Source of the DNA: Acorus gramineus
Lineage: Eukaryota; Streptophyta; Magnoliopsida; Acorales; Acoraceae
DNA: 64,000 bases
Direction: 5' to 3'
Assembly (NCBI GenBank): GCA_030737835.1
Contig: CM060853.1
Location: 3,077,152-3,141,151, forward strand
The position numbers and the translations under genes are program-made. Positions within the stretch are counted from its first letter, which is position 1, and each line of letters starts with the position of its first letter. Of the stretch, positions 23,501 to 34,726 are shown piece by piece. Under the pieces are notes generated by a model. The model was not told where the DNA came from. It made no database searches and worked only from the letters and a program-made list of their open reading frames with translations.

Positions 23501-26500
23501 TCTCATTCTCTCTCATTTTTAACCAAATGTCTAATTAGAACTAGTATACTGTATCTGATATCCTGATTGTTAGATTAAGTTTCTTTTTGCTTTATGAATG
23601 CTAACACATGCTTACTCTTTTTATCCTTCACTTAAAAGTTGTAAGAAAACAGATCCCCATCATCTCCATTGCCATTTAGATGGAAACATTTTTTTTTCTC
23701 CCCATTACATGTGCGTTTATGGAGTTATACATAGGATACAAGCCTGAGTTCTCTTGTTAACCATGTTAACATTGTGAAGTAAACCATTCTTTTAGGATGC
23801 GGACACACTTCGCTAAGTTGTTGGGTTATTTAAATTTGAAGGTGTCAATTCAAGTAACAATTGAGTTTTCCAAACTTTTTCAGGAGTTCCATATGGTTAT
23901 ACCTCTTCCAAGCCCTCGAATGAAAGTTACAATGCTAAAGGTATGAAAAGGTCTTTTATCTGGTTGACAGGATGGTTTAGGTAAAAGGCCAGCCATTATT
24001 AATTACTAACAGTTGATTTTCAACCAAAGAAAAGGTTAAAGTGCTAATGCTGCCCCCACTTGAAAAGAGTTGAGTGAAATTTAAAGTTGAATTGGTTATA
24101 CTATCTGAGGAAAAAAAAGAGTTGTACATGCTAGCACCTAGGTAATTACATGGACTGAGTGCAAAATCTGCAAAACAAATGAAATGTAATATGTCATTAA
24201 TTAGCATTTAGAGTTTGACCATCAAATGTCATTAGGAATTGGAGAACATGCTTTTTATATGAAGATCAATGTGAGCATTGAGATCAGTGGCCCATCACAG
24301 TGCTGCGATGTAGTTTTTAGTATAAAATTGAGGTTGTTTTCTTCATGGGGGATTGTTGATGCAATCTAAAGTCCTTAGGTTCTATAATTCATTGTAGATA
24401 TTGACCTATGGAATTACATGTTTTTGCTGGCCTAGTTGATGACCTTTACAAAATTTGTGTTTATCAATTTAACACCTAACTCCGAATTATTATCTTTTAG
24501 CTTAGAGACAGATTGCTGTTTGGGCAATGTGATGTGATAGACGAGGAGTGAAATTTTCTTTCACTTTGCTAGTGGTCTATAATCATCTTATTTTCTTTTG
24601 GTTTCGAGTGCGTGATATCATCTGTTCTCATCGATGGAGTGATCACATAGATATTGATGATACATTTGAATAATTTTAAATTTCTGATGGTTCCTGTATA
24701 ATTTGGACTCCGGTAGGAGAAAAATTGACTAATGTATTTTTTTGGTTTTCTCCCATATTTTTCTCTTGTACTTTGGAAGACAGAAGTGTGTTCTTAACAA
24801 TGCTTACTTTCAAAAGTTAATTTGTAGCATCTAGTCTAGTATATTTTACTCAAGAGCATGAGATATCGATTGAAATCAACCACACTTATGTTCAGGCAGT
24901 TTATTTATTAGCTTGGGCTAGTCCTTGTACTGAAGGTTAGGAGTAGGTCCTAGAGAGAAGGATACAAGCACCACACTGGGCATACACAAATCCCCTCACA
25001 TGTATGCAACTGTAATGTGGAAAGTTTGGTCTACCTCGAAGATCCCATGCACCAACAGATGCCAATCATGACCATGTATAAAATTTTTTTTTTGTCAAAT
25101 GTGCATATTTAAAGCAATATTATTCAACTGTGGTAGTGGATAATGTAGAATGGCATCATAACAAAGCATAAATGGATTCAGAAGTTCTGGAAATAAATAT
25201 ATATATATATATATATATATATTTTGAGAAACGGTAGGCATGCTACCACAATTTTATAAAAACTGAGGCATGCTCCCAAAGCATACAAAATAGATAAGAG
25301 AGAGCACCCAATATCACAAGTTTTTGATGTTATATTTATAGTTGGTATTGGACAAGCATTCAGATTCTGTTGCTTTGATTTATTTCTTTACATGGTCCTG
25401 CCTTTTGTCTTTAGAGATTCTATAGTGTATGGTCATTAATTCAATGTTACATTTTTTTAAAACACGAGAGATCTTTTTGAACATTCTACTTTGGAAAACC
25501 TATGAGCCAAGTTGTCGGAGATATTGTAGCTCTCATGCTAGATTATGGACATGTGAGCTGAGAACATCGAAAAGGGGTGAAGCAAACCAAAGTTGGTGGA
25601 CCCTCTATAAGGCTTAGGCAAATGGTTAGGAAGTATTTTAGTTGACTTGACCACCCAAATAGTCATGTAATAACTTCAATAATATTTCTGATGACATTGC
25701 CGTTGATCATAAGTACCAAATTAATAAGATACATAAATTTAACAGTAGTCATTATATATCATGTACTCTAAAACAGATCTGACCATAAGACAAATATACA
25801 GAACTAGATAAATGATGGGAAAAAAGCATCAATCCAATAAAAAATTTGGAAAAGTGGGCAGAACTGTCTATACCACTTTCTAGACACCAATGCAAGATCT
25901 GAATGATTAAATGACCAAGCTCCAGGCCCCAGGTACAGTTTTAAGAATTTAAGCGTTATTTAGATAATCTTTGGTATGAGGTACTCTCATTAGAAGAAAT
26001 TGGTATTAAGGTGAACTTGCTTGCTTTGATGTTATCTTAACTCCATATTATATGTAGCACATATAGTTCATCAGCTGGCACTTCCATCTTGAAGCATTTT
26101 ATTTAGAGTTTTTTTTCCTTGTTAATATCATTTGCATTAACCTTTTGGTCCATGGTTATAGTTCCGTTATTTTTTGGAGAGAGTTAATGTTCCATTGTTA
26201 ACTTTCTCAAACTTTCTAGGTACTTTTTCTCTCAATAGTGACATCTTATTTCATTCTGCTAGTTCTCTTGTAATTTAAAATGCTGAAAACTTTGTGAAGG
26301 CTTCACTTTCCGTCACAATTTATATCCCGCGTATAAGGGCAACCGCATCCCTACACCTGATACAGTTGTTCAAGGACTTCAATATTTGAAGGCATCCATC
26401 AAGGCTATGTCCATCAAAGTGATAGAGGTAAAACTGTAGTCTTCACTCTTATAACAGCACTCTGAATTGTGAAATTCCTCATAGATTTTATGCCAGGTTC

Positions 26501-29500
26501 CAGGTGTAGAAGCTGATGATGTGATTGGAACTTTGGCTGAAAATAGCACTGCTGCTGGCTACAAGGTGATATTGGATAGTTGCTCCATTGCATCTTTATT
26601 AAATGGCATATAAGATATTATTAATCTTGAATGTACGATCAAAGTTACTGAGAATTTTCACTAGCCCTTGCTGCTGCTGGTACTTGGTATTTTTTTTTAT
26701 TATTGATCTGTTGCTTCTTTATATAATGGTGTGTAAGGCAGAATAAAATTTGAATGTGTAATCTAAGGTAAGAGAATTTTTAGTAGCCATCTTTAATATT
26801 CCTTCTCTAATTGAAAATCAAATTGAGAGTAGGAAAGAAATCTTCCTGAACTCATTTCTCTTGATTCTTGTAAACTCTCACCCAGGCTCAATTGATGAGC
26901 CAACTGTGGATATATGTCACCTCAAAAGTTGACTAATAAAAGGGAAGAAGTTTGAATTGAAGATGTGTTACATATTGTTTCCGTTTTATTGGTTTGTGGA
27001 CTGAGAAAAGATCAAATTGCGAAGTTATTATTATCTCTGAACTTTGTGTCCTCCAAAAGATGGTTCCAGCAGTTCCATTTGACATTGAGATGAATTAGAT
27101 GTACCTGCATAATGGTTTGATATTTACATCATAGCAAATTTTCCTTGTCATCTTTGAGCTCATTCTGGAGGCTGCTTTGATATGCAGAAAGATAAGATAG
27201 TAAGACTTCAATTATCAAATCTGCCTTCATTAAATAAGAAAGAGACAATTTATTGTAAATATTGTTCTAATATAATATCATATGACTAATTTTTTCCCTT
27301 TCCTAGGTGCGAATTGTTTCCCCAGACAAAGATTTCTTCCAGATTCTATCTCCATCACTGCGTCTTCTACGACTAGCTCCACGTGGACCTGAGTTAGTCT
27401 CATCTTATCATATTTTGATTATTTTTCTTTTAAAACCACTACCTGGAGGCCCCTTTTCCAATCCTTTTTTTTTTTTTTTTTTTGCTTTGAATTTTAGATG
27501 GGTGAGCTAGGATTTGAACCATGATATTTGGGTTATCATCAGTCTAGCAGTGGCTCTGTTTTCTCTGTTTCTGAAAATGAATTGCAAGGTTGTTCTTTAA
27601 TGGTTTATGTCTTAGTTTAGGCAAGTAAAGTTTTATCACCATGTTACAGTGTAATTAGCTGGGGTTCTCCACCTATGAACATCCTCAAAATTTGATATGC
27701 TAAAAACTGCAGAATGCAACTTATTGTAGGGGATTTTTCTTAGGCCAACCTAACTTTTCATATTTGGTCTGGTAGTGTTATTATAAATAGTTATGGCTGC
27801 TTAAATGTTGATTGGTTGCCTGATTAGGATGGTATCATTTGGAGTGGAGGAGTTCACTAAAAAGTATGGAGCCCTGAAACCTTCTCAGTTTGTGGACATG
27901 ATCTCACTCTTGGGTGATGCTGGTGATAACATTCCAGGTTTCTTTTTTGCATCTGATTGCATTTCTACTGTCTGAGATATAGTATTGAGGACAAGATTCA
28001 ATTTGGCGTACTCTCGTGTATTTCAGTTATATGAGTTGATTTCTCGTTATATTCATGTGGCATTATGCCATTATCTATGATTAGTTGGGAATTTCTAATT
28101 TAATATACGAGACATTATTATATAGTAATATGATTAGGCTTGGAAATATAATTTTTTTTTATTTCTAGCGTTAAATGAATTCCTTTTCAATCTGTCATTT
28201 GACAGCTTGCACTCTGTTAACTAGATGTATACTGAATTTTCATGATGCAGGGGTACATGGAATTGGAGGAGTGAATGCAGTCAAGTTGATCACTAAGTTT
28301 GGTATGGTTCCTCAATTTCTTCATTTCTTTTTTATTGGTCAAAATGATAGAGATGTAAAATCAGTTGCCTGATTTCAAGGATCACATTTGACCCAAATGG
28401 GCTGAGATTGTTTGTCGTGGATCTTATTCATTACTACAAAAAAAGGGCTGTCTGTATTATTCCCCATTGGATGATGCATCAAAATTTAGGGAGCGACGTA
28501 GAAGCGGCTGATTTAGTATTTTTGGGGTTGTCATTTTCTGTATCCTCCAGTGGTGGGCCCCAGTCCCATATGGCCCTCACATGATAATGTAACTGGTTCT
28601 TCAGGTTGTAGGACTTCTCAAGCTGAAAAGTAAGCTTAAATACCTGTTACTTGAAGCTCCAATTACTGATCATTGAACGTATTGAATGCACATTTTTTCG
28701 TTAAAAGTTTAATTTTCATTTAAATCATTTTTCATTAAAATCATTTTTCATTAATAATACATGGCCTTTTCAATAATTCATGCATTAAATGAATGTGTAT
28801 TAAATGCTTATTATGTATTTTCTACTTGTGCAACATAATTAGAACCAAAAAAGCAAAAAAATGCTCGATTGAGTTTTGCTCTGCTGGATTTTAATTTTGG
28901 TTATTGATGATTTTGCCTAGATTTAGATATTATAGATAGAACACAGAAACTTTTATCTTGTTTTGATGTTACAACGTCATTGGAGATCATAGATTTGATT
29001 TAATGACAATGATTTTGCTTGTCTTTAATATTTTTGTTTTATTTTTAATTTTGGTGAACTTTTCTAGAATTTTCTTCATACTTAACCTGAATTATACCGA
29101 ATTGTGAAATACACTTATCGAATGATTCACTAATTTTGAACCGGTGACAAGGGGTCCAATACATGTCAACCTTCCCTTTTGTCCAACCAAGTGGCTATAT
29201 TGTGTTCTGCCTTTTCTTTTCTGAATTGCTTCCTTTAAGAGGCTGACATTTGGTACTTTATCATTAATAGACTACATGCTTGAATCATTGTCATTTTATG
29301 ATTTCTGTGCAAATATGTTGTTTTTTCTAGGGTCTTTGGAGAACTTATTGCAGAGCGTTGATGAAATTCAGGAGGATCGCATCAAGAATGTCCGTATGAT
29401 TTTCCTGTGGACTGCCCTGATAAGTTTTTTTTTTTTTTTAATTAAAGGTTTTGATGAGTAAGTGGTTACTTGTCCTGATGAAGAAAATTCCTAAAATCAG

Positions 29501-30738
29501 TTTCACAGGATTTCGATGTTTTATGTGGGATTAATAACCGTCAATCCATATTAACACGTTTTTTGAACTTTTTGTCAACAGGCTTTGCTAGCAAATGCTG
29601 ATACAGCTCTCCTGAGCAAGGAACTGGTATTTGCATTATTATGCTTTCCTTTTGTGTTCTCATCTATTATTTTTCATTATGGATATCAACATTTCTCCCA
29701 AATGTCCAGATTGGCCTGTCATATATCTTGCGGGATTACCCTTCCTCTTCACCATTATAGACATATCTGCTTGCCAAACATATAAAGAAATTCTTAACAA
29801 TCACAGGACCCTACTAGAATGCGAAATTGGAAACTGAAGTAAACCCACTTGCAACACATACTTACAGATCTTCAGTGCCTTGTACATGTATTGATTATTC
29901 TTACATATCTTTGTTTAGTGAGGCTGACATGCAAATATCCATGCCAAATTATGTACCTCGTCATTCTGCATGGCTGTTTCAAATCTAGAATACCTCTTAC
30001 CATTCTTGTGGGGAACTGAAGATGAATGATGGAAACTACCTCTTGTCTGGAATTCTCATAAAAAATATTGTACACTTGTTTCATTTTGAGGTGTATTTGA
30101 AATATCATTAGTCAGGTATAAAAGATAACATGACCGATGTGTAAGTTAACATTTATTGTTTATGAAATAGAGTTAATAGAAAGCCGACTCTCTGAACATA
30201 ATAGTCAGTTGAATGACAAAAAAAATGAATGATTAAATGATCTGCAATGCATTTTTTTCCCAACCTATCATGGATTTATAATGGAACCTTTTTCGAGATC
30301 TTCTAAAGTTGAAGCACATCTACATTGTGACAGGCGACTCTTCGATGTGATCTCCCATACTACATGGTCCCATGCAAGATAGCAGATCTTGTGTTTGAGA
30401 AGCCAGAGGTTTGTGCTAATGTCATCACAATCTGTGTATTCATTTCTGTGTGAACAATTTCATTGGCCCCACTTAAAAAACATGCTTCGATTTTAGTTGT
30501 GATCTGCTATTATTTTATTTTCCACATGTTGGAATGTGCAAAAACTTAGCAATGCTATTCTGATGCTCGTTTCATGGCTCAAATCTTCATTTTTTTTCCC
30601 TTTTGAGATTCTGTGCAGGACAATGGAGAGAAATTTGTGCGCCTCATGAGGGCAATTGGAGCATACGCTGAAGGATTTTCTGTGGAACCCATCATTGGAA
30701 GAGTATTCAATTTGTGGAAAAGGCTTGAAGATCGATGA
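17524..30738 (+). CDS. Organelle-targeted PolI-like 5'-3' exonuclease
   Basis: Coding exons: 17524-17691, 18124-18376, 19791-19870, 21320-21358, 21573-21591, 23884-23940, 26300-26427, 26497-26565, 27307-27392, 27828-27937, 28251-28301, 29331-29389, 29582-29626, 30334-30408, 30619-30738. Total 1359 bp, 452 aa, all GT-AG and in phase. Residues 1-56 are Arg/Ser-rich, like an organelle transit peptide. The catalytic core follows: LIDGNS (D127), VVFDHDG (D184), FRHNLYPAYKGNR, GVEADDVIGT (E253, D255, D256), SPDKDFF (D278, D280), then LLGDAGDNIPG (D330, D333) and the helix-hairpin-helix GIGGVNAVKL. It matches the plant family that includes Arabidopsis At3g52050. Known for the fold: metal-dependent cleavage of 5' flaps or RNA primers; a role in plastid or mitochondrial DNA replication and repair is inferred. 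ATG at 17530 is an equally possible start. All expected acidic residues are present. Confidence 0.9.
21573..21591 (+). other. 19 bp microexon of the exonuclease gene
   Basis: GTGGTATTTGACCATGATG lies between GGCGCAG and GTGAGATG. It encodes VVFDHD plus the first base of a Gly codon, so it carries catalytic residue D184. Skipping it would remove the acidic residue and shift the frame, because 19 is not a multiple of three. Confidence 0.85.
22211..22755. mobile_element. Long-inverted-repeat element in exonuclease intron 5
   Basis: The left arm (22211-22310), with CATATAGCCCCCTCAAAG, ATTGGCCCCTCATTTTC and CCGTATAACCCCTTGATT, returns inverted at about 22665-22755. The arms are about 90-100 bp. 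The inside has no transposase. It looks like a non-autonomous MULE or foldback element. Its right half and flank were later tandemly duplicated. Confidence 0.65.
22498..23363. repeat. Tandem duplication, two 433 bp copies
   Basis: GCAGGGATATTTTGGTCATT occurs at 22498 and again at 22931. The two units (22498-22930 and 22931-23363) differ by only a few bases, for example GCAAGG against ATGAGG after the start and ACGTG against AAGAG near the end. Near-identity in an intron means the duplication is recent. The second copy carries only the right arm of the inverted-repeat element. Confidence 0.9.
25197..25300. repeat. (TA)n tract next to a retroposon-like tail
   Basis: About 12 TA units (25197-25221) are followed by GAGAAACGGTAGGCATGCTACC. 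Similar GGTAGGC tails beside A- or T-rich runs occur at about 46980-47040 and 61039-61100. Read on the minus strand, each ends in a simple repeat or poly-A, which suggests the 3' ends of a LINE or SINE family. No coding part remains. Confidence 0.35.
27461..27560 (-). repeat. Possible tRNA-derived SINE fragment
   Basis: On the minus strand, GGTTCAAATCCTAGCTCACC, resembling a pol III B box, is followed by a run of about 20 A. It lies in an intron of the exonuclease gene and is too short and degraded to classify. Confidence 0.25.
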
Positions 30739-33501
30739 AACTGCGAGGAAATGCAGCCAAAGTAACCTTTTTTTTTTTTTATGGAGATGAGGATTCAGAG
30801 ATCCAGCAATGCATCTGCTCTCAGATTTGGTATCCAGATCAATAGCAAAAAATTTTGGGGATCAAGCGATAAATTTGCTGTAGATTGTGGAACCGCAGAA
30901 TGGAAAACTTGGCTTACCAAGAGCAAGCCTTAATTTTTGGTACAGTAAGAAAAAAAAAATTCAAATTGGAAACTATTCTCATCTTCATTTCAATTTTAAT
31001 TCATGAGCTTGACTTCAAATATCATCAAAATTATATTATTTTTTTGGGTTTCTGAAGTATTGAACTTGCTACAATAACAAAAAGAATAATATAAATCAAA
31101 ACAACATATTGATATTCTTTATGTGATATTCTGTGTAGATGATGCTTAGCTAATTTATAGTCTCACTATGCCCGAGTATGAGCTCATCTTGTGAAATAAT
31201 TTTTTTTTTAAGATTTCATATCAATATTAATTACATTTTTTTTTAGATTTCATACAATATCGACAATCATGTCTAGAGCATGAACAGCCATGACAGCTGC
31301 CCAATTTGTATTTTTTTTCATGCTCATTGATAAAATAGAATGAATTTATTTATTTTTCTAAATATGAAAGTGCATTTAACTTCAACCACATTTAATTATT
31401 AATAAATAATAATAAATCCAACTAGAGATGAATTCCAAGCAATCATCTTTACTACATAAATACATATACGTTTAGAGGTAATTATTGTTAAACCATATTC
31501 AATCTTGTGCACAAAATGCATTGATTTGAATTATGCACTCTTTCTTCCTCTCCCCCTCCATTTCCCCAGCTTTCTCCCTTCTTTAGTTCTTCTGTTATCT
31601 ATCTCTCTTTTTCCCTCTATACTTGGATTTAATGATTGCACATTGAGGTCGCACTTGTCTATCTATTCATCTAAAAAAAAAAGAAAGATTATAAAGTGTT
31701 CCATTTCTTTTGAAAATTAACTAAAAGAACATTTAAAAACGAGTTTGGATTAAGTTCTGCCCCTCACACCTCCTCTGATGTCTCTCCCTCACCTTCTATC
31801 AAGCCATGCTTCCACCTTTAAATGTGACCATCAACACATTAATCTAAAAAGAGCTTTGCCACACAGGCCCTAGTGTATAAGCATCTACCATAGGCCCCAT
31901 GAGGTGTCAAATTGTTACTGGCTGTCTGGTTGTTTTTTTAAAATGGGCGAAAAAGAAAAATACAAATCTACCCCTAATTTAAAACACACATTCTCTCACC
32001 CCATTTCTCTCGTTTTGCGTTTTTTCGTTCGTATTCCTGTCCCCCTCGCGAGCCAAAACCCATTTCATTTTAAACAATTAAAGGTTTCCAAAAATAATAA
32101 AAAACGAAATCGCACCATCAAAAGTAATCCCCTTTCGTCTAAACGGGAGACGAAAACCTAAAATTTTATTGCGGCATCAATTTGAAGGTTTTTTTGTTCT
32201 TCCGAAGATTCAATACTACCCAAAAATAGGTACGCAACCCTTTTTTGGTTTTTCAAGAAAAAGATTTGTTATTTGTGACGATTAGATGAATACAAAAATC
32301 TAATATTCTGTTATTTGATGTATCAAGGTTTCTCAAGCTCTATAGTTGCTCTAATACCATTGCAATGTTTGGATTTTTTTTTGATAGATAAATTTGTTGT
32401 TTATTCATATATGTAATAAACATGTCAATTGTATGTAGATAAGATAAAATCTATCTACAAGTTAAATCAATAATACGTAAATCAAAGATCCTGCAAATAT
32501 GATTTTGGTTTGGAATACATATAATTAATTAGGTGACAAGCAATCCCAATGTTGGTTGGAAAGGTCCTAGATGCACCCAAACTCCCACAAAATTATTCTA
32601 ATTGAATCCAAGTTTTTTTTTTTTTTTTTGTTCCAATCAATTTGTTTACTGTCACAAATGCAATCTCATATACTTTGTTGGCCCCCTCTATTCACTATAT
32701 CAAAGTATATATTTCATTGTAAAAATTTTCATATTTTATATAAATAATAACTTAAATTCATTGAATTACATATACTTCATATTTTATAAAAGTATATACC
32801 TCATATAAGATATATGATTTTAAAGAAAATGAAAACACGGATGAACTAATGGACTAAATGTAACATTTTTCTAAAAAAAATGATGCTCAACTCATCGTTG
32901 GGTAGTGTGAAATATTCGAATTTGACATGGGTGACGGTTCAAGCTAATTGGAGAATAATGTTGATCTTGTGATAAAAAAAATTTAATCGATTCAATAACC
33001 TTGATCAATCACAGATGAACATATTATCCTCGCATTTTTTAGCAAGGGTGCAACACTTTAATGATTGATCCACATCAATTTAAGTTATCATTATTATTTT
33101 TTTGTTACTAGATCATTTTTCAATTAGAGAAGGGGGAACATGAGATAATTATGGACAATGACTAATTGAGGTTAAACAAATTAGCGTGCTTTGTTAATGG
33201 GATAACTACCTAGAAAATAACACGCCTTATTTGTACTAAAAAAGTTAGCATAAGACACAAATAATTCTCCAGTTTTCCTATTATGATTTTCATGTTTTGG
33301 GCATTCGTTGAATTTTAACAATAAAATTGAGACGTCTGCCTATCTTTCATCAAAAAATAATAATTCTCCAATTTTTTTTTATTTCACTTAAATGTTTGAA
33401 TTACATGACATTTATCCCCTTTTTGTGTTGGCCAGGTAAATACCCATCTGATTGATGGAATATGGAAGAGATTGTTCACTTCTCCAAATAAAAGAATCCA
33501 A
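30739..33501. other. Spacer after the exonuclease gene
   Basis: Begins with the exonuclease 3' trailer. No coding region recognised. The part at 31960-32230 is unlike the rest: pyrimidine-rich, with CCCCCTCGCGAG, and ending ACCCAAAAATAG before GTACGC, like a promoter and leader exon, but no coding exon follows. From 32600 to 33500 it is AT-rich with a T-run. Confidence 0.35.
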
Positions 33502-33896
33502 GGGAAAATTAATTACTGGTTCTCCAGAAAATCATTGAATATTTTTTAGGTCTATGATACATTTAAACTTATTTTTAAGTACCCATAATAGTTAGGATAT
33601 CATTTTTGAGTCCTTCCATCCAATAAGGGTTATCTTTTATGTCTGTTTTTATTTTGATCATGCCTTCACTTAACCCAGACCTTCTAATAGTATACTCAGA
33701 CCTGCTAATAGTGTACATAGTCGATGAAGGGAGAGGTAAAACTGAAAATGTTAATAATGAATTTAATATATATTACTTAAAAGAACCAAATAATAATCGA
33801 TAATAAGGTCTAAGAACCTAAAATTAAATCCATAATTTCAGGGACCTAAAATAATGTAAGGATTACTCGGAGGTCCCGTAATTAATTTTCCCAAGA
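33502..33896. mobile_element. MITE with about 50 bp terminal inverted repeats
   Basis: About 395 bp. The left end is GGGAAAATTAATTACTGG; the right end in reverse is GGGAAAATTAATTACGGGAC. Similarity continues inwards to a TTTTTTAGGTC / ATTTTAGGTC block. AT-rich, no ORF. CAAG flanks both ends but may belong to the TIR. Confidence 0.6.
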
Positions 33897-33975
33897 ATCA
33901 ATTATAATTAACAAAAAACAATAATAATATCAATGTATTTTTATTTTATATATTTAATCTAAAAGACTCAACAAT

Positions 33976-34220
33976 TTAACACATCCGGGTTGATAATAAT
34001 TCACCTAAAAAAAGAAAGCAATATATATTAAAAAAAACTAAAAAAAAAAAAATTATAGATGAAATTGAAGCAGTTTGTACATTTTCCATTGGCGGCGCCG
34101 TAGCCCACTTCAGTGGCCTTTGGCCCCCAAGGCTGGGCCCAGCGGAGAGGCGGCCCATCCACTCGATGACCGAAGACCTCACCTTCTCATGTAATATTGA
34201 CTCTAAACACAGTTACAAAG
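33976..34220 (-). pseudogene. Broken PIP/PIPL-type secreted-peptide gene copy
   Basis: Read on the minus strand, codons give RSSVIEWMGRLSAGPSLGG, nearly the same as the intact copy at 41338. One extra A in the CCAAAGG stretch then shifts the frame, so the GxGH end and stop are lost and the frame runs into AT-rich trailer. The 3' flank, with the GGTGAATTATTATCAACC block and TGTGTTAAATTGTTGAG, also matches the intact copy's flank. Upstream, similarity fades by about 34220 with no signal-peptide exon, and the Copia element starts at 34254. The N-terminal part is not present beyond the other end of that element either. This is a dead paralog from tandem duplication. Confidence 0.75.
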
Positions 34221-34253
34221 ATAATTATTAAAATTTAATAAAATAAAATATTT

Positions 34254-34518
34254 TGTAAAAATAACAAAAGAGAAAGAGAAAACACAAAAGATTATAGAGA
34301 ACTATTCTTCAAGAGATTCTTATTTCATTTCCATGCCTTTCATATTTTACAAGCCCTCTATTTATAGGGGAAATAACTATAATGACTCATTCATGTATTT
34401 CCAACATACATGAATTTACAATAAATTTGGTACACTAATGTATACATGCACCAAGAGGTCATCCACAATTACATGCATCTAGAATTACATGCACATTCAT
34501 ATGCATGTATTTACAACA
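34254..34518 (-). repeat. Copia 3' LTR
   Basis: Plus-strand start TGTAAAAATAAC, end TATTTACAACA (TG...CA). It differs from the 5' LTR by a G at TTTGGTACAC and a G at CATGCACC, where the partner has A in each. In element orientation, CCCCTATAAATAGAGGGC is a TATA-like promoter word. Confidence 0.95.
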
Positions 34519-34726
34519 CTCCCCCTTGGATGACCTTCACACAAGCAATATGCCTCGTTAAAACCTTGCTAAGAAAAACCTCGTGGGATAAAAACTTAGC
34601 GAAGGAAAAAAGTACATATTCTTGTGTATACTTGACTACTACCTCATTAAAACCTTGCCAAAAAAAAAAAAAAACCCAATGGGAAATAAAAACTGGACGA
34701 AGGAAAAAGAGTACAGTAAATAAAAT

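Noticed and set aside
34241..34260. Exact target duplication for the Copia element
   Set aside because: AAATA occurs on both sides, but 2-3 bases remain unexplained at the left end in an AT-rich target, so no firm duplication is claimed.
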